From assembly GCA_039583875.1 (NCBI GenBank), contig CM077159.1:102881287-102945286 (forward strand): a stretch of 64,000 nt of DNA, read 5' to 3'. Shown piece by piece: positions 34,391 to 45,083 of this stretch (position 1 is its first letter; every line of letters starts with the position of its first letter). The translations under genes and the position numbers were made by a program. A model generated the notes under the pieces. It was not told the DNA's origin. It worked only from the letters and a program-made list of their open reading frames with translations, and ran no database searches. Origin of the DNA: Platanthera guangdongensis. Taxonomy: Eukaryota > Streptophyta > Magnoliopsida > Asparagales > Orchidaceae.

Positions 34391-35483
34391 TCACTTATTT
34401 TTGACCCAGTTTACCTTGGGCCTAGGTTGATAACCTTTAAACTCAGAAATGAAAGACATCCCAGGTTGACTCTTATAATCTTCAGGATGATATCTCCTTG
34501 GAGGTATTATCCATTCAGTATAAGGGTTAAAGATTTGTGATGAAGGATCCTTAGGATTGGATTTTGATTTGCCCTTGAGAGAATTTCCAAAGCTCTGTTC
34601 TCTGTTCGACGATCGTGGAGCTGCGTTCGACGATCTTGGGTCAGATCGTCGAGCTCCGTTCGACGGTCGACTGTGGTGGAGTTCAGGAATTAGAGATCGT
34701 CGACCTGAGTTCGACGATTTTGCCTGAGATCGTCGATTTGCGTTTGGCGATCGTCGAGCTCCGTTTGACGATTTCTGCTGGAACTTGGTTTTCTTAGGCA
34801 GATCAGAATTTTTCCTAGCTACCTCTACAACTCCCTTCCCTTTATCAGAAATAAACCTTATTGGGGTTGTTAGAACTACAGGTTGGCTGGATGAAGCACA
34901 CAAGCCCAGTGTACTATTGAATCTGGAGTTCACTGTGCTTGTGATGTCCATCAGCTTGATACTTCTCCCATTAAGGGATTCTTCAAGCTTCTTGGCCTCT
35001 GATAGCTCACCTTTCAGTGAAGCTATCTGCTCCCTACAACACTCCAACTCCTCAGAGAGTTTGAGGTTTTCTGACTTTAAGAAACTATGTTCAGATAATT
35101 GATTTCTGAGAGAGATAATTTCCTTCTCAGATTTTAGTAAGTCTAAACATAATGCTTTAAACTCAGATTTAAAGTCCTCTGAATTGAAATCAAAAGAACT
35201 AATTACCTGGTCCTCTTCAAGTTGAGTCTCTGAGTCTGACTCTGACTCTTCTGCATCTGAATTATGTTGAGAGGCATTGATTGCCATCATGCAGAACTCC
35301 TTCTCTTTTGCATCATCTTCATCATCACTTGAGCATGATGAAGCTTTTGATTCCTCTTCAGTTTCACTCCAGGATTCAGCAAAAAACCCCTTCCTTGTGT
35401 GTTTGTTCTTGCTTGAGGAGGGTTTGTCATTGCCATTTTTCTTGAAGTCTTTGTCCTTTCTTCTTTCTTTCTTGTCCCTTCTG
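34391..35483 (-). pseudogene. gag: P1 gag, C-terminal part
   Basis: This is the downstream half of the gag split by T3. Joined to 47776-48698 it gives one open frame of 672 codons including the stop. It encodes a basic stretch, an acidic Ser-rich stretch, a coiled-coil segment (LCLDLLKSEKEIISLRNQL) and a C-terminus ending WVKNK, comparable to WVPKAN of S3. At about 34600-34790 the DNA is an array of the P1 LTR motif and encodes a repeated SNGARRS-like peptide. After the stop the sequence ATTGTTTTATGTGCAG leads into pol. Confidence 0.88.
34600..34790. repeat. TCGTCGA motif array inside P1 gag
   Basis: About nine copies of GTTCGACGATC/GATCGTCGAGCTCCG-like units lie within the gag coding frame. 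On the minus strand they are translated as SNGARRS, NANRRS, SNSGRRS and similar. It is the same motif as in the LTR (27085-27390) and upstream of the aORF (30885-31140). Confidence 0.8.
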
Positions 35484-35809
35484 TGTAACGCCCCCGGTTT
35501 TTCTATGTTTTGTTTGATCTTTGGCTGGTGTTACGATGGCGTATTTCCGGCTTTTTGCCGTTGTAGAGCGTGGTCTTAGCTCTTAGGGTTCCCTGTGTGG
35601 CCTGTTTGTAGCCTGTTAGCAAGATTCCGCAGCTAGCCGGAGTCCGTTTGATGACTCGGTTGGGCCTCTTAGGGAATGCTTGTTTTTTGGCTTCGAGTGG
35701 TGATATCCCGGGTTTTGTTCGTCGAATGCTAATTTCGACTTCGCAGTTGCGTTCGTAGGGTGGGTTTTTAGCTGTGACGTGAATTTCGTCATTTTGCGAG
35801 ATGTTTCGG
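35484..35809 (+). repeat. T3 5' LTR, first part in normal orientation
   Basis: It starts TGTAACGCCCCCGG and matches 45084-45411 of the 3' LTR with few differences. Similarity stops at the beginning of the 71-bp repeat. The segment corresponding to about 45412-45764 of the 3' LTR was not found on this side. Confidence 0.88.
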
Positions 35810-35932
35810 GTGGATTCATATACAAACACATATTATGCATCCCATATTACATAATATGCCCTCACATGTTGCCTCCTATGGTGGATCCATATACAAACAC
35901 ATATTATGCATCCCATATTACATAATATGCCC
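35810..35932 (+). repeat. 71-bp direct repeat at the left inversion border
   Basis: GTGGATTCATATACAAACAC (35810) and GTGGATCCATATACAAACAC (35881) begin two copies that share about 51 bp, ending CATAATATGCC. A third, inverted and imperfect copy is at about 38241-38280 (TATGTAGTATGGGATGCATA). Confidence 0.85.
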
Positions 35933-38240
35933 CGTATACTTCTTTATGCTCATGAGTGTAGTGTTCGTGCTTTAGCCAAGACGTGCTGATGATATATCGG
36001 TGTGTGTATGGTATGACGCTAACCACTAATGTAGACAAGGGAAAGGTTGCCCAAACATTTGTCAAGCAACCTGGCTCTGATACCAACTGTCACAACCCGC
36101 ATTTTCTCAACGAAGAAATCGTATCAGAGCAGGAGAAAACACGTGACGTGATGCCACGTCGTGCAGGGGATAACTGCACACGCTCAGGCAAAACTCTAGA
36201 CCTTAGATTTTTAAGGAAAATTGGTGATTAAGTGTGAAAGAAAGTCAGTTATGTTGAATGGCCGTATCCCTCGGCACGGTGGATCAGCTAGCCCACAGTT
36301 TAAATTATATCTATACGCAGCAGAAAATACTTTGGTTCAATTAAGATGACACCCTAAATGAGCATAAGTGTCCCCGGGGGACGACTCATGGTATGCACGT
36401 CACTAAGGTGAGTATAGTATGTATGAAAGATAGTGTTGTACGCTGAGGAAAAATAGTGTCTTTATTTTAGAGACATGTTATGCATGAGGTACATATAATA
36501 ATGCTTTTAGGTTTTAAAATATCTAACATGCAACCTAGCATAAATCCTTCCCAGAAGCAAGTAACCAACCACAAAAAGGCAAAAACAACAGTTTAAATTC
36601 ATACCCAGCATCGCAAGAAGCCACCAGTGGGCGTCAACAACCTGACACGAACCCACTGGCGAGTGTGCATGTCTATACAGAAAAGTAAAGAACTACCTCA
36701 CAAAAAAAATCGGGAATCAGCTATCTCAGCTACCCAAGAGGCCACCAACAAGCCCCTCCAAAAGAACTAGCTGCTGAACTGGCTACAACCTGGACCTGAG
36801 GCATCCAAGAAAAGAACACCTCAGCAAGGAAACAATCAAAAGGTAAATAGAGCAATAGATTAATGAGCAAAAAGAAGAAGGGTTTACCAACCCGGCAACA
36901 ACTGCTATAAGCAAAAGAAAAGGGGTGACAGTAAGAAGAGAGTATTGTCTAGAGCACAGCAGAGCACACCAAGTGCGAGCATTAAAACCATTATGCCCTA
37001 CCAAAAGAGTCTGCAACAGCAACAAGACATATACATATATGCCAAAAGAAAAGAAAGCATAAACAGGAAAGAGACTAACAGTCCTAACATGAGGGTAAGT
37101 GGCAGTGGTCAAAACATGGATCTGAATACATAACCAAAAATCAGATCCAAAAAGGGATAAGGGGTCAAACAGTGGCAGCTTTAGGGTCCCACACACACCA
37201 ACCCAAACCGGGGCAAAAGGCAGTGGCCACAGCTCTCCACATAAAACCACCCCTCCAGAGGCCACCAAAACTCCACCACCTTCCACAACCCAAGAGTCGG
37301 CATGCAGAAACTAGCCGAACACCCAATGCCCTCTTCTAAGGAAGAGTCACACTAACAACCCTAAGATAACACACGAACCCAAGGCAAAAATGTCGGGTCC
37401 AACCGACGCGGCCTTCCACGCCTAACCCGAACCAACCCCGAGTCTTTCTGACCCCAAAACAAGCGCAGCACCCAGTGTCGACACGATATGTCGACACCAC
37501 GACAAGCCGGTATTGACACCAAGTGTCGACACCACAGCTGCTGGTGTCGACACCAAGTGTCGACACCTCTGCTACTGGTGTCGACACCAAGTGTCGACAC
37601 CTCTGCTGCTGGTGTTGACATCAAGTGTCGACACCACCTGCTGCTGGTGTCGACACCAAGTGTCGACACCACCTGTTGCTGGTGTCGACACCAAGTGCCG
37701 ACACCACCTACTGCTGGTGTCGACACCAAGTATCGACACCTCTGCTGCTGGTGTCGACACCAAGTGTCGACACCTCTGCTGCTGGTGTCGACACCAAGTG
37801 TCGACATCTCGACAAGCCGGTGTCGACACCAAGTGTCGACACCACAGCTGCCGGTGTCGACACCAAGTGTCGACACCACTGCTGGCCGGTGTCGACACAA
37901 AGGTGTCGACACCCCGACTAGCCACCGGCGCTAAACCCAGCAAACAACCAAAACGAGAACGAGGCCTCTCTCTAGAGTTCCATCATCCATCGGCAATAGC
38001 AACTACTCGACCTGAACCGAACCAAAACTGTCCCTAATAAACACAACCCCTCAGGAAGTCTGAGATTTAACGGGAACGTTTCTACACTAACCACGGTGTG
38101 ATCGGGAACGAACCCTAACATACACCTAAGATCTAAGCAGATAGGAGATAAAATTTAAAAAAAAGAAGACAAAGATCAACTATGGCAAGGATGAGGGAAT
38201 CAAATGAATGCGGCTAGCACGTTTTCTTTTTCGTTGTATG
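35933..38240 (-). repeat. Inverted T3 segment: leader, PBS and most of the 5' LTR
   Basis: On the plus strand TGTCACAACCCGCATTTTC at 36088 is the reverse complement of the T3 LTR end at 47770. Reverse-complement similarity continues to about 38199, corresponding to 45765 in the 3' LTR. At 36071-36087 CTGGCTCTGATACCAAC is an inverted initiator tRNA-Met PBS, and 35933-36070 is the leader behind it. The forward LTR piece and the inverted piece do not overlap in content, which points to an inversion within one element and not to a second insertion. Confidence 0.8.
37470..37910. repeat. 34-bp minisatellite in the inverted T3 5' LTR, about 13 units
   Basis: Each unit contains two TGTCGACA palindromes about 8 bp apart plus a variable CTGCTGCTG-like spacer. 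The counterpart in the 3' LTR (46050-46390) has about 10 units. Open frames through it (VDTKCRHH-type peptides) exist in several frames on both strands because the unit lacks stops; they are not taken as genes. Confidence 0.9.
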
Positions 38241-38467
38241 GGAATATTATGTAGTATGGGATGCATAACATTTTCATGTGTACGCCGCCCATGGCATGCA
38301 CTAAGGCCTTTTCAGAATGCATAGAACATCATGCATAGCATAACATTTCATAAGCACAACGTGCCAAGCTAAAGATTTGCAAGATGACATATGTACACGC
38401 ATGGTTTTGAGTCAAAAAAAAAGAATACAAATACATGCATTCATGGTTTAGGCACATGAGTTAGTAT

Positions 38468-40103
38468 TGTTGGGTATTGTATCCACAATCACCTGGATTT
38501 GAGGAAGCCACCTGTCAAGCTAAGATGAATTCACAATGTATTTGATGAAACTTCTTAAGTTGTGCTTGCAGTTCTTCCACGCTAAGTGCACACCAATGTC
38601 AGGGTGCAGTAGGTCAATATACACGGGTCTGCACGACGTAATCCCTCGTTGAGCAGATCAGTGTGTTGGCCTACGTGTACTCTCTCTATTGGAGTGCACT
38701 TACTTTCAAGTACATGGTCGTGTTTATGCAAGAGAAGACAAGGAGCAAGGATGGGTTAAGGAGCAGCTCTTGGGTGGAAAGACGAAAATTCGTCTAAGTA
38801 TAATTCGGCGAGAATCACCAAGTGATTCTCGCCGATTCGGCGAGAATCACTAGTGATTCTCGCCGAATCTCTCACTTGATTCTCGCCGACTCTTTCCGGC
38901 CACCTCAAAACGGTGCCAAGTAAGATTCGGCGAGAATAACTAACGATTCTCGCCGAACCCATCGTTGAGCAGATCATGAAAACCAAGTTATATTCGTTGA
39001 GAATCAACAAGTGAATCGTCGAGAATCACTAGTGATTCTCGACGAATCATCGAGAATCATTAACTGATTCTCGCCGATTCGTCGAGAATCACCAATGATT
39101 CTCGACGAATTTTACTTGGCGATTTCTCGGGATGCTGCTGGACCGGATTCTGCCGCTGGACTAGTTTGAACCGGTTTTCGGGTTTCTACGTGTGGGACCC
39201 ACAACGGTCATATTATAAGTGTCTACAGTATATATACAGGCGTATGTTTGAACAGTAAAAAGGAGACGGAAAAAGGTATACAAAGCTGAGCCGCGACTTG
39301 ACCTAGTTCGCGATTTTCCGCCGCCGCCTCCGTCGCCGCACGAGAGTGTAGATCGCCGATCTTGATCGTGGTTTCATCCAGATCTCCGGTCGATAGAAGC
39401 TTAGCTAAGCTCAGCGTCTCAAGTGTCTAACCGGAGATCTCTTGTCTCTCGATTTGTAGATCAGGAGAATCTTCCCCATCTGAATCGATCGAGACGATTG
39501 ATCCTAGTGTGACCGTTGGTAGACCTAGCTTGCTTCTCTACGAAGTTTGGATCTCAAAGTACAGCAGCCGCGCACCGTCGTTGCCGCCGATCCCGAACCA
39601 AGCCGCCGCTCGTATTGCCGCCGCCGGTTCCGGGGAGATCCTCTCCAAGAGAGATCTAGGGTTGTAGACTCTTCGTTGACTTCACGAACACGTCGTCGAA
39701 CGAAGAGGAACACCGTAGTCTCCAAACGAAGTTTGTATCTCGTGTACATTCTAGATTTACTTTTGTTGTAAAGGAACGTTTGTTCCGTGTTGTAAGGGTT
39801 GGGTGCAACCCGGGTTGTGGGAGTGTTGACTCCTACGTGTGGAAGGGTTTCTTCCGATAGTGCAAGGATTGGATTTCAATCATGTTGGAGAAGTGACCGA
39901 GTCATCCCTGGTTGGGAGATAGGTCGAAGGGGGAAAGTGGATGTACCCAAGTCGGGGAACCACTATAAATAGCTTGTGTACTCTGTTGTGCTGTGTTGTT
40001 TTATTTTCGTGTGCAGGTACAATTTAAATTCCGCAAAAGCGCTGCACGTCACCTATTCCCCCCCCCCCATAGGTGAACATAGTTGACACTAGGTGGACTT
40101 TCA
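38468..40103 (+). mobile_element. S2: solo LTR of the S1 subfamily
   Basis: A complete 1636-bp LTR (TGTTGGGTATTG to GGACTTTCA) is flanked on both sides by AGTAT (38463-38467 and 40104-40108). There is no internal sequence, so it arose by LTR-LTR recombination. Its 5' part (CACCTGGATTTGAGGAAGCC) matches S1 and not S3. The palindrome core is intact at 38834-38869 (36 bp). It sits in the T3 leader. Confidence 0.95.
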
Positions 40104-40283
40104 AGTATGATGGTGGTGAACCATCTTAGGTTAAGCATAATATCATCATAGTAAAAACAACTCCCAGAGCAAGTTTTAGCAGTTGAAGTTCATATTTAAG
40201 TGTGCTCGTCTGTACCGGGTAGTTTTTGTTCTAGCTGATGGGCTAGGTTTTGTCTAACGTTTGTGCGATTTTAGGATTGCGAG
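40104..40283 (+). other. T3 leader, right part
   Basis: Together with 38281-38467 this is T3 leader split by S2; nothing is coded. It ends with GCGATTTTAG nine bases before the ATG at 40284. T1 has a comparable TTTTAATTATAG before its gag ATG. Confidence 0.6.
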
Positions 40284-41528
40284 ATGTCCTGCGACAAGAT
40301 TGACCCCCCAATCCGAGGGTGAGACGTCAGGAGAGCAGAGCGATGCGGTGGTAGAAAGCCTGCGGCTAAGTAATGAGGCATTATCGAGGCAGGTAGTGGC
40401 TATGCAGGATCAGATTCAGTCCCTTGTAGCAGTAGTGGTGGGACAGACCCCGCGAGCTCAGGACCCCGCTGAGGGGGTAGCTGTTCCTACCCCTCCTGCT
40501 CCTCCTGTGCCTTTGGTTGTGGTGCCCCGGAGATGACGTTCATATCCTAGTTTCAGCGGCTGAGACCCCCTACATATGATGGGCAGGCAGATTTCATGAT
40601 TTTGGACGACTGGCTAATTACCTTTGAGGAGATGTTCTCTTACTCAGGGATTACGGATGATCAGAGAGTGATGCTCGCTGCCTACCAGCTCAAGGGTTTA
40701 GCAAAAAATTGGTGGCTGAGGGAGAAAAAGAGCTTAGTGGCAGGTTGCACTTGGGAGTAGTTTAAGGTGATGTTGTTAAGTAAGTTTCTGCCTTCAGTCG
40801 AGCGGGACCGGCTAATGAATGACTTCCTTCATTTAAAGCAGAGGAAACTCATGGTTAGTGAGTATGAGATTGAGTTTAGTAAGTTGAGTCGATTTGCTCC
40901 GGGTCTGGTGAGTGTTGAGGCGGACCGAGTTAAGCGATTTCTGGGTGGACTAAGAAGCGACATTCAGTAGTTAGCGAATGCCTATGGAGCAGTCCATTAT
41001 GTCAGCGTGGTTGAAGCTGCCTTGAGGGTTGAGGCCATTGAGAATGCCAAGAATAGAGGCCAGCAGTTGTGATAGGATAAGCGGAAGTCCGGTGGAGGGA
41101 AGAGCCCTCAGGAGCCTGATGCTGTCTCGAGAAAGAAGATCAAAGAGATTTGTAGCTTTTGTGGACTGCCAGGCCACCCCTTTGAGAAGTGTTTCAAAAG
41201 GTTGGGAGCGCAGTAGAAGGAACAGGTGCACGCGATTCAGGGTGTTTCCAGGGGAGACTTGGTGTGTGCCTTGTGTGTTAGGAAGGGGCATGAGGCTGCC
41301 CGTTGTTGGTTAAAAGATAAGGTCTGTTTTCAGTGCGGCCAGAAGGGTCATCTCAAGACAAGGTGCCTTCAGACCCAGCCTATTCTGCAGCCAGTTCCCC
41401 TCCAGGCTTTGCCACCGCCTCAGCTAATGGATAAAGGAAAGGGGAAGATGAATGTGCTTTCGGCAGACGAAGCAAAGACTTCGACCCAGGTTATCTCAGG
41501 TTCGACTCCTCCCCAGTCGTTTCATTAG
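40284..41528 (+). pseudogene. gag: T3 gag, decayed
   Basis: A candidate ATG at 40284 soon meets a stop, and the family frame continues one register away with SEGETSGEQSDAVVESLRL. Recognisable Retrotrans_gag sequence follows: LRPPTYDGQADFMILDDWL, YQLKGLAKNWW, FLHLKQRKLMVSEYEIEF. Zinc-binding motifs near the end are CSFCGLPGHPFEKC (about 41151-41192), CALCVRKGHEAARC (about 41265-41306) and CFQCGQKGHLKTRC (about 41328-41370). Stops are at 40758 (TAG), 40968 (TAG), 41070 (TGA), 41073 (TAG) and 41214 (TAG); most stand where Gln is expected. Three knuckles in a row is more than the usual one of Tekay elements. Confidence 0.85.
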
Positions 41529-41583
41529 GTTCCCTTTTTTTTGGTGGTAGCTTTCGTTTTAGCGCTTGTTGCCTTAGTTCCGT

Positions 41584-43304
41584 GTGCAATTCGTAGGACG
41601 ATTTAAGGTAAAGAACCGCTGGGTGCGCATTCTCTTCGATTCCGGCGCTACCCACTCGTTTGTGGCGAGAGCCTTCGTGGAGCGGTTCGGTTTGGGCCTA
41701 GATCGTGTTGGTGGTGCCTTCTGCGTTAAGTTTCCCTCCGGTGACTCTGTGGTTACGGACCTGGGTGTCCTCGATTGCCCAATTTTGTTGGGAGATTTTC
41801 TAGCCAAGGCAGATCTGAAGGTGATTGACCTGGAGGCCTTCGATGTTATTTTGGGCATGGACTGGTTGTTCAAGGTACGATGCTGTGATCCAGTGCAAGG
41901 GTAAGCGCTTGGACTTCGTCAAAGACAATGGTCAGCCAGGGAGCGTTTATGGACATTCCCTCTGGGAGTCTCCAATCATTTCTGCGGTGCGTGCTCGGAA
42001 GTTGCTTGTTTCTGGCTGTTTTGCTTGTGTGGTTTCTCTGGTAGGGACGATTGTTGGTGTGCCTCGATTGGAAGAGATACCTGTAGTGTGTGACTTCTCT
42101 GATGTGTTTCCTGACGATCTTCCCGGTCTTCCACCCGATCGAGATGTCGAGTTTGCCATAGATTTGGAGCCAGGCATGCTTCCTATCGTAAAGGCGGCGT
42201 ACCGGATGGCCCCGCGAGAGCTGGAAGAGTTGCGAATTCAGCTGGATGAGTTGTTGGCAAAAGGCTTTATAAGGCAGAGTGCTTCGCCTTGGGGTGCGCC
42301 TGTGCTGTTCGTTAAAAAGAAAGATGGGTCGATGAGGTTATGCATCGACTATAGAGAGCTGAACAAGGTTACTATTAAGAACAGGTACCCTTTTGCCGCG
42401 AATCGACGATTTGTTTGACCAACTGCGTGGTAGCGCCGTGTTTTCCAAAATAGATCTTCGTTCGGGCTATCACCAGTTGAGGATTCGGGAGTCAGATGTT
42501 CTGCGGACGGCGTTCCGCTCTCGTCATGGGCATTTTGAATTTTTGGTTATGTCATTCGGTTTGACTAATGCTCCCTCAGCTTTTATGGATTTGATGAACA
42601 GAGTTTTCAAGGATTTTCTATATAAGTTTGTAATTGTTTTTATAGATGATGTTTTGGTGTATTCTAAAGATGCAGAGGAGCATGATCGACATTTGCGACT
42701 GGTCTTGGCGACTCTGAGAGACCATAAGCTATATGCCAAGCTGAGCAAATGTGAATTTTGGTTGCCTCAAGTTTCTTTTCTAGGCCACGTGATTAATAAG
42801 GAGGGAATATCGGTGGACCCAGAAAAGATCGCTGCTGTTATGGAATGGGCGAGACCTGTTACTCCCTAAGAGATCAGAAGCTTCTTGGGTTTGGCTGGTT
42901 ATTATAGAAGATTTGTAGAACGCTTCTCTACCATGTCCGCGCCGTTGACCAAGTTGACGTAGAAGAATGTAGCTTTTATATGGGATGGTAAGTGTGAGAA
43001 GGCTTTTGAGGAACTAAAAAGAAGGCTATGTTCAGCTCCAATTTTGTCTTTGCCTACGGAGGGTAGTGAGTATGATATATATGTGGATGTGTCGCATGTC
43101 GAACTGGGCTGCATTTTGATGCAGGGTGGGAAGGTGATTGCGTACGGGTCGAGGCAGCTAAAGACTCACGAGAGGAATTACCCTACGCATGACCTGGAGT
43201 TTGCAGCTGTGATCTATGCATTGAAGTTGTGGAGGCATTTGCTATATGGCGCGCAGTGCAAGATTTTCACGGATCATAAGAGTTTGAAGTATGTCTTCAC
43301 TTAG
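41584..43304 (+). pseudogene. pol: T3 protease, RT and RNase H
   Basis: The protease shows FDSGATHSFVA at about 41635. RT begins with [17 protein letters not shown], reaches YPF near 42393 where a one-base shift occurs, and continues with [12 protein letters not shown] to FIDDVLVYS (about 42636-42662). Stops are TAA at 42867-42869 (before EIRSFLGLAGYYRRF), TAG at 42960-42962 (before KNVAFIWDG) and TAG at 43302-43304 (before KELNLRQRRW). RNase H (43044-43304) includes [15 protein letters not shown] and [11 protein letters not shown]. Order and motifs are those of a Gypsy chromovirus; it is broken. Confidence 0.9.
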
Positions 43305-43310
43305 AAAGAA

Positions 43311-44957
43311 TTGAATCTGCGCCAGCGGCGGTGGTTGGAGTACGTGGCCGACTATGATGTTGAAATTCAGTATCATCCAGGCAAGGCAAATATGGTGGCT
43401 GATGCCCTGAGTCGGAAGTCAGGTAAGATTTTCAATCTTTCCGCCGAGCGTCTAATGGAAGAATTTCATTTGATGGATATTTCTGTGGGATGCTGTGATT
43501 CGAAGAGTAGCTTGGCAGTGGCAGAACCTTCGCGGATTGCGCTTATGAGACTGCATCAGAAGGACGATCCCGATCTTCTGCATTTTTATCTTCGAGCTGA
43601 AAAAGGTGAATTACCATATTTCTCTATAGACGATATGGGTACCTTAAAGTATCGTGGCAGGTTTTGCATCCCCGCAGTTGGAGATATCCGGGATGTGGTG
43701 TGCAGAGAAGCCCACGGATCTAGTGTTGCCTACCATCCAGGGTCAACCAAGATGTATCATGATTTAAAACAGATTGCCTGGTGGTACGGGATGAAGAAGG
43801 ACATAGCCAGTTTTGTCTCAGAGTGTTTCACTTGCAGGCGTGTGAAAGCCGACCATGGGAGGCTTGGTGGCAAGCTGACTCCCTTGGAGATTCCGATGTG
43901 GAAGTGGGAGAGTATCTCGATGGATTTCATTACCGGCTTACCGAGATCACCTAAGGGGCATGATTCAGTCTGGGTAATCGTAGATAGATTGACGAAGAGC
44001 GCTCATTTCGTACAATTTAAGATCGATTATCCGATGAGGAAGATAGCCGAGCTGTATCTGGAAGAAGTTGTCAGATTGCATGGTGTGCCCGTAAGTATCA
44101 TATCAGATCGAGACTCCAGGTTCACGTCTCGTTTTTGGAAGAGCCTTCAAGAAGGGTTGGGTACAGATTTGAGATATTCCACGGCTTATCATCCGCAGAC
44201 CAATGGTCAGACGGAGCGAGTAAATCAGATTGTGGAAGATATGATCCGATGCTATATTCTGGATCACGGAGGAGATTGGGACGAGCGATTGCGGCTTATG
44301 GAATTCGCATATAATAACAGTTATCAAGAAAGCTTGCAAATGGCTCCTTTTGAAGCTTTGTATGGGAGGCGCTGTAGGACTCCCTTGTTTTGGGCTGAGC
44401 TTGGCGAAGGACATTTGTTGGGTCCAGAAGCGCTCGGGGAGATGGAAACCGCTGTGAAGCTTATTCGGGAAAAGCTTCGGGTAGCCCAGGAGAGATATGA
44501 GAAGAACGCCAATCGGCGTAGATCGGACTTGGAATTTGCTGTGGGGGACTCGGTGTTCTTAAAGGTCTCCCCGTTGATTGGAGTCAAGCAGTTTGGCAAG
44601 AATAGGAAGTTGGACCCGAGGTACATAGGGTCGTTTCCGATTGTTGAGCGGATTGGGGTATCAGCCTACAGGCTGGCTTTGCCCGCAAATTTCCCTGGCG
44701 TGCATGATGTCTTTCACGTCAGTCAGCTGCGGAAATGTGTGGTAAATGGCAGGCAGGTGTTGGATTCTGTGCCTCAGTTAGAGCCGAATCTTTCTTATGT
44801 GGAGGTGCCTGTTCGCATTTTGGATTCTCAAGTTCGGGCGTTGCGGAAGAAAACTATTCCTATGGTTAAAGTTTTATGGAGGAATCAGGATGTTGAAAGC
44901 GCGACTTGGGAGTTGGAGTCGGCTATGAGGGAGGCTCACCCTCATCTGTTTCCCTGA
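43311..44957 (+). CDS. pol: T3 integrase with chromodomain, intact 548-aa segment of broken pol
   Basis: This uninterrupted part of T3 pol starts in the RNase H tail (LNLRQRRWLEYVADYDVEI, HPGKANMVADALSRK). It contains the integrase zinc domain (H-x-H ... CFTC, about 43710-43835), the core with SMDFITGLP, IISDRDSRF and GQTERVN, and the GPY/F region ending VFHVSQLRKCV. The C-terminal chromodomain (VPVRILDSQVRALRKKTIP to VLWRNQDVESATWELESAM) is the Tekay/Del type known to steer integration to heterochromatin. The stop at 44955 precedes the PPT by about 110 bp. It is not expected to be made alone, since upstream pol is interrupted. Confidence 0.85.
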   Translation: MNLRQRRWLEYVADYDVEIQYHPGKANMVADALSRKSGKIFNLSAERLMEEFHLMDISVGCCDSKSSLAVAEPSRIALMRLHQKDDPDLLHFYLRAEKGELPYFSIDDMGTLKYRGRFCIPAVGDIRDVVCREAHGSSVAYHPGSTKMYHDLKQIAWWYGMKKDIASFVSECFTCRRVKADHGRLGGKLTPLEIPMWKWESISMDFITGLPRSPKGHDSVWVIVDRLTKSAHFVQFKIDYPMRKIAELYLEEVVRLHGVPVSIISDRDSRFTSRFWKSLQEGLGTDLRYSTAYHPQTNGQTERVNQIVEDMIRCYILDHGGDWDERLRLMEFAYNNSYQESLQMAPFEALYGRRCRTPLFWAELGEGHLLGPEALGEMETAVKLIREKLRVAQERYEKNANRRRSDLEFAVGDSVFLKVSPLIGVKQFGKNRKLDPRYIGSFPIVERIGVSAYRLALPANFPGVHDVFHVSQLRKCVVNGRQVLDSVPQLEPNLSYVEVPVRILDSQVRALRKKTIPMVKVLWRNQDVESATWELESAMREAHPHLFP

Positions 44958-45068
44958 TCTTGTGCTTGGTATGCTCTGTTTTATTCTTATTTATTTATAG
45001 CCTTTTCTTGGCTCTTTCTCTCTCCTCTATATGAGTGTTGTGAGTAAAGTTTCGCGGCGAAACTTTCT

Positions 45069-45083
45069 TTTAGGGGGAGTGGC
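45069..45083 (+). other. T3 polypurine tract
   Basis: TTTTAGGGGGAGTGGC precedes the 3' LTR start TGTAACGCC at 45084. Confidence 0.8.

Noticed and set aside
37361..38037. Long open frames on both strands with VDTKCRHH/CRHQVSTP-type repeats (also 45926-46523)
   Set aside because: They are open in several frames on both strands because the 34-bp minisatellite unit has no stop codon. The region is LTR, with no start context or conservation beyond the repeat.
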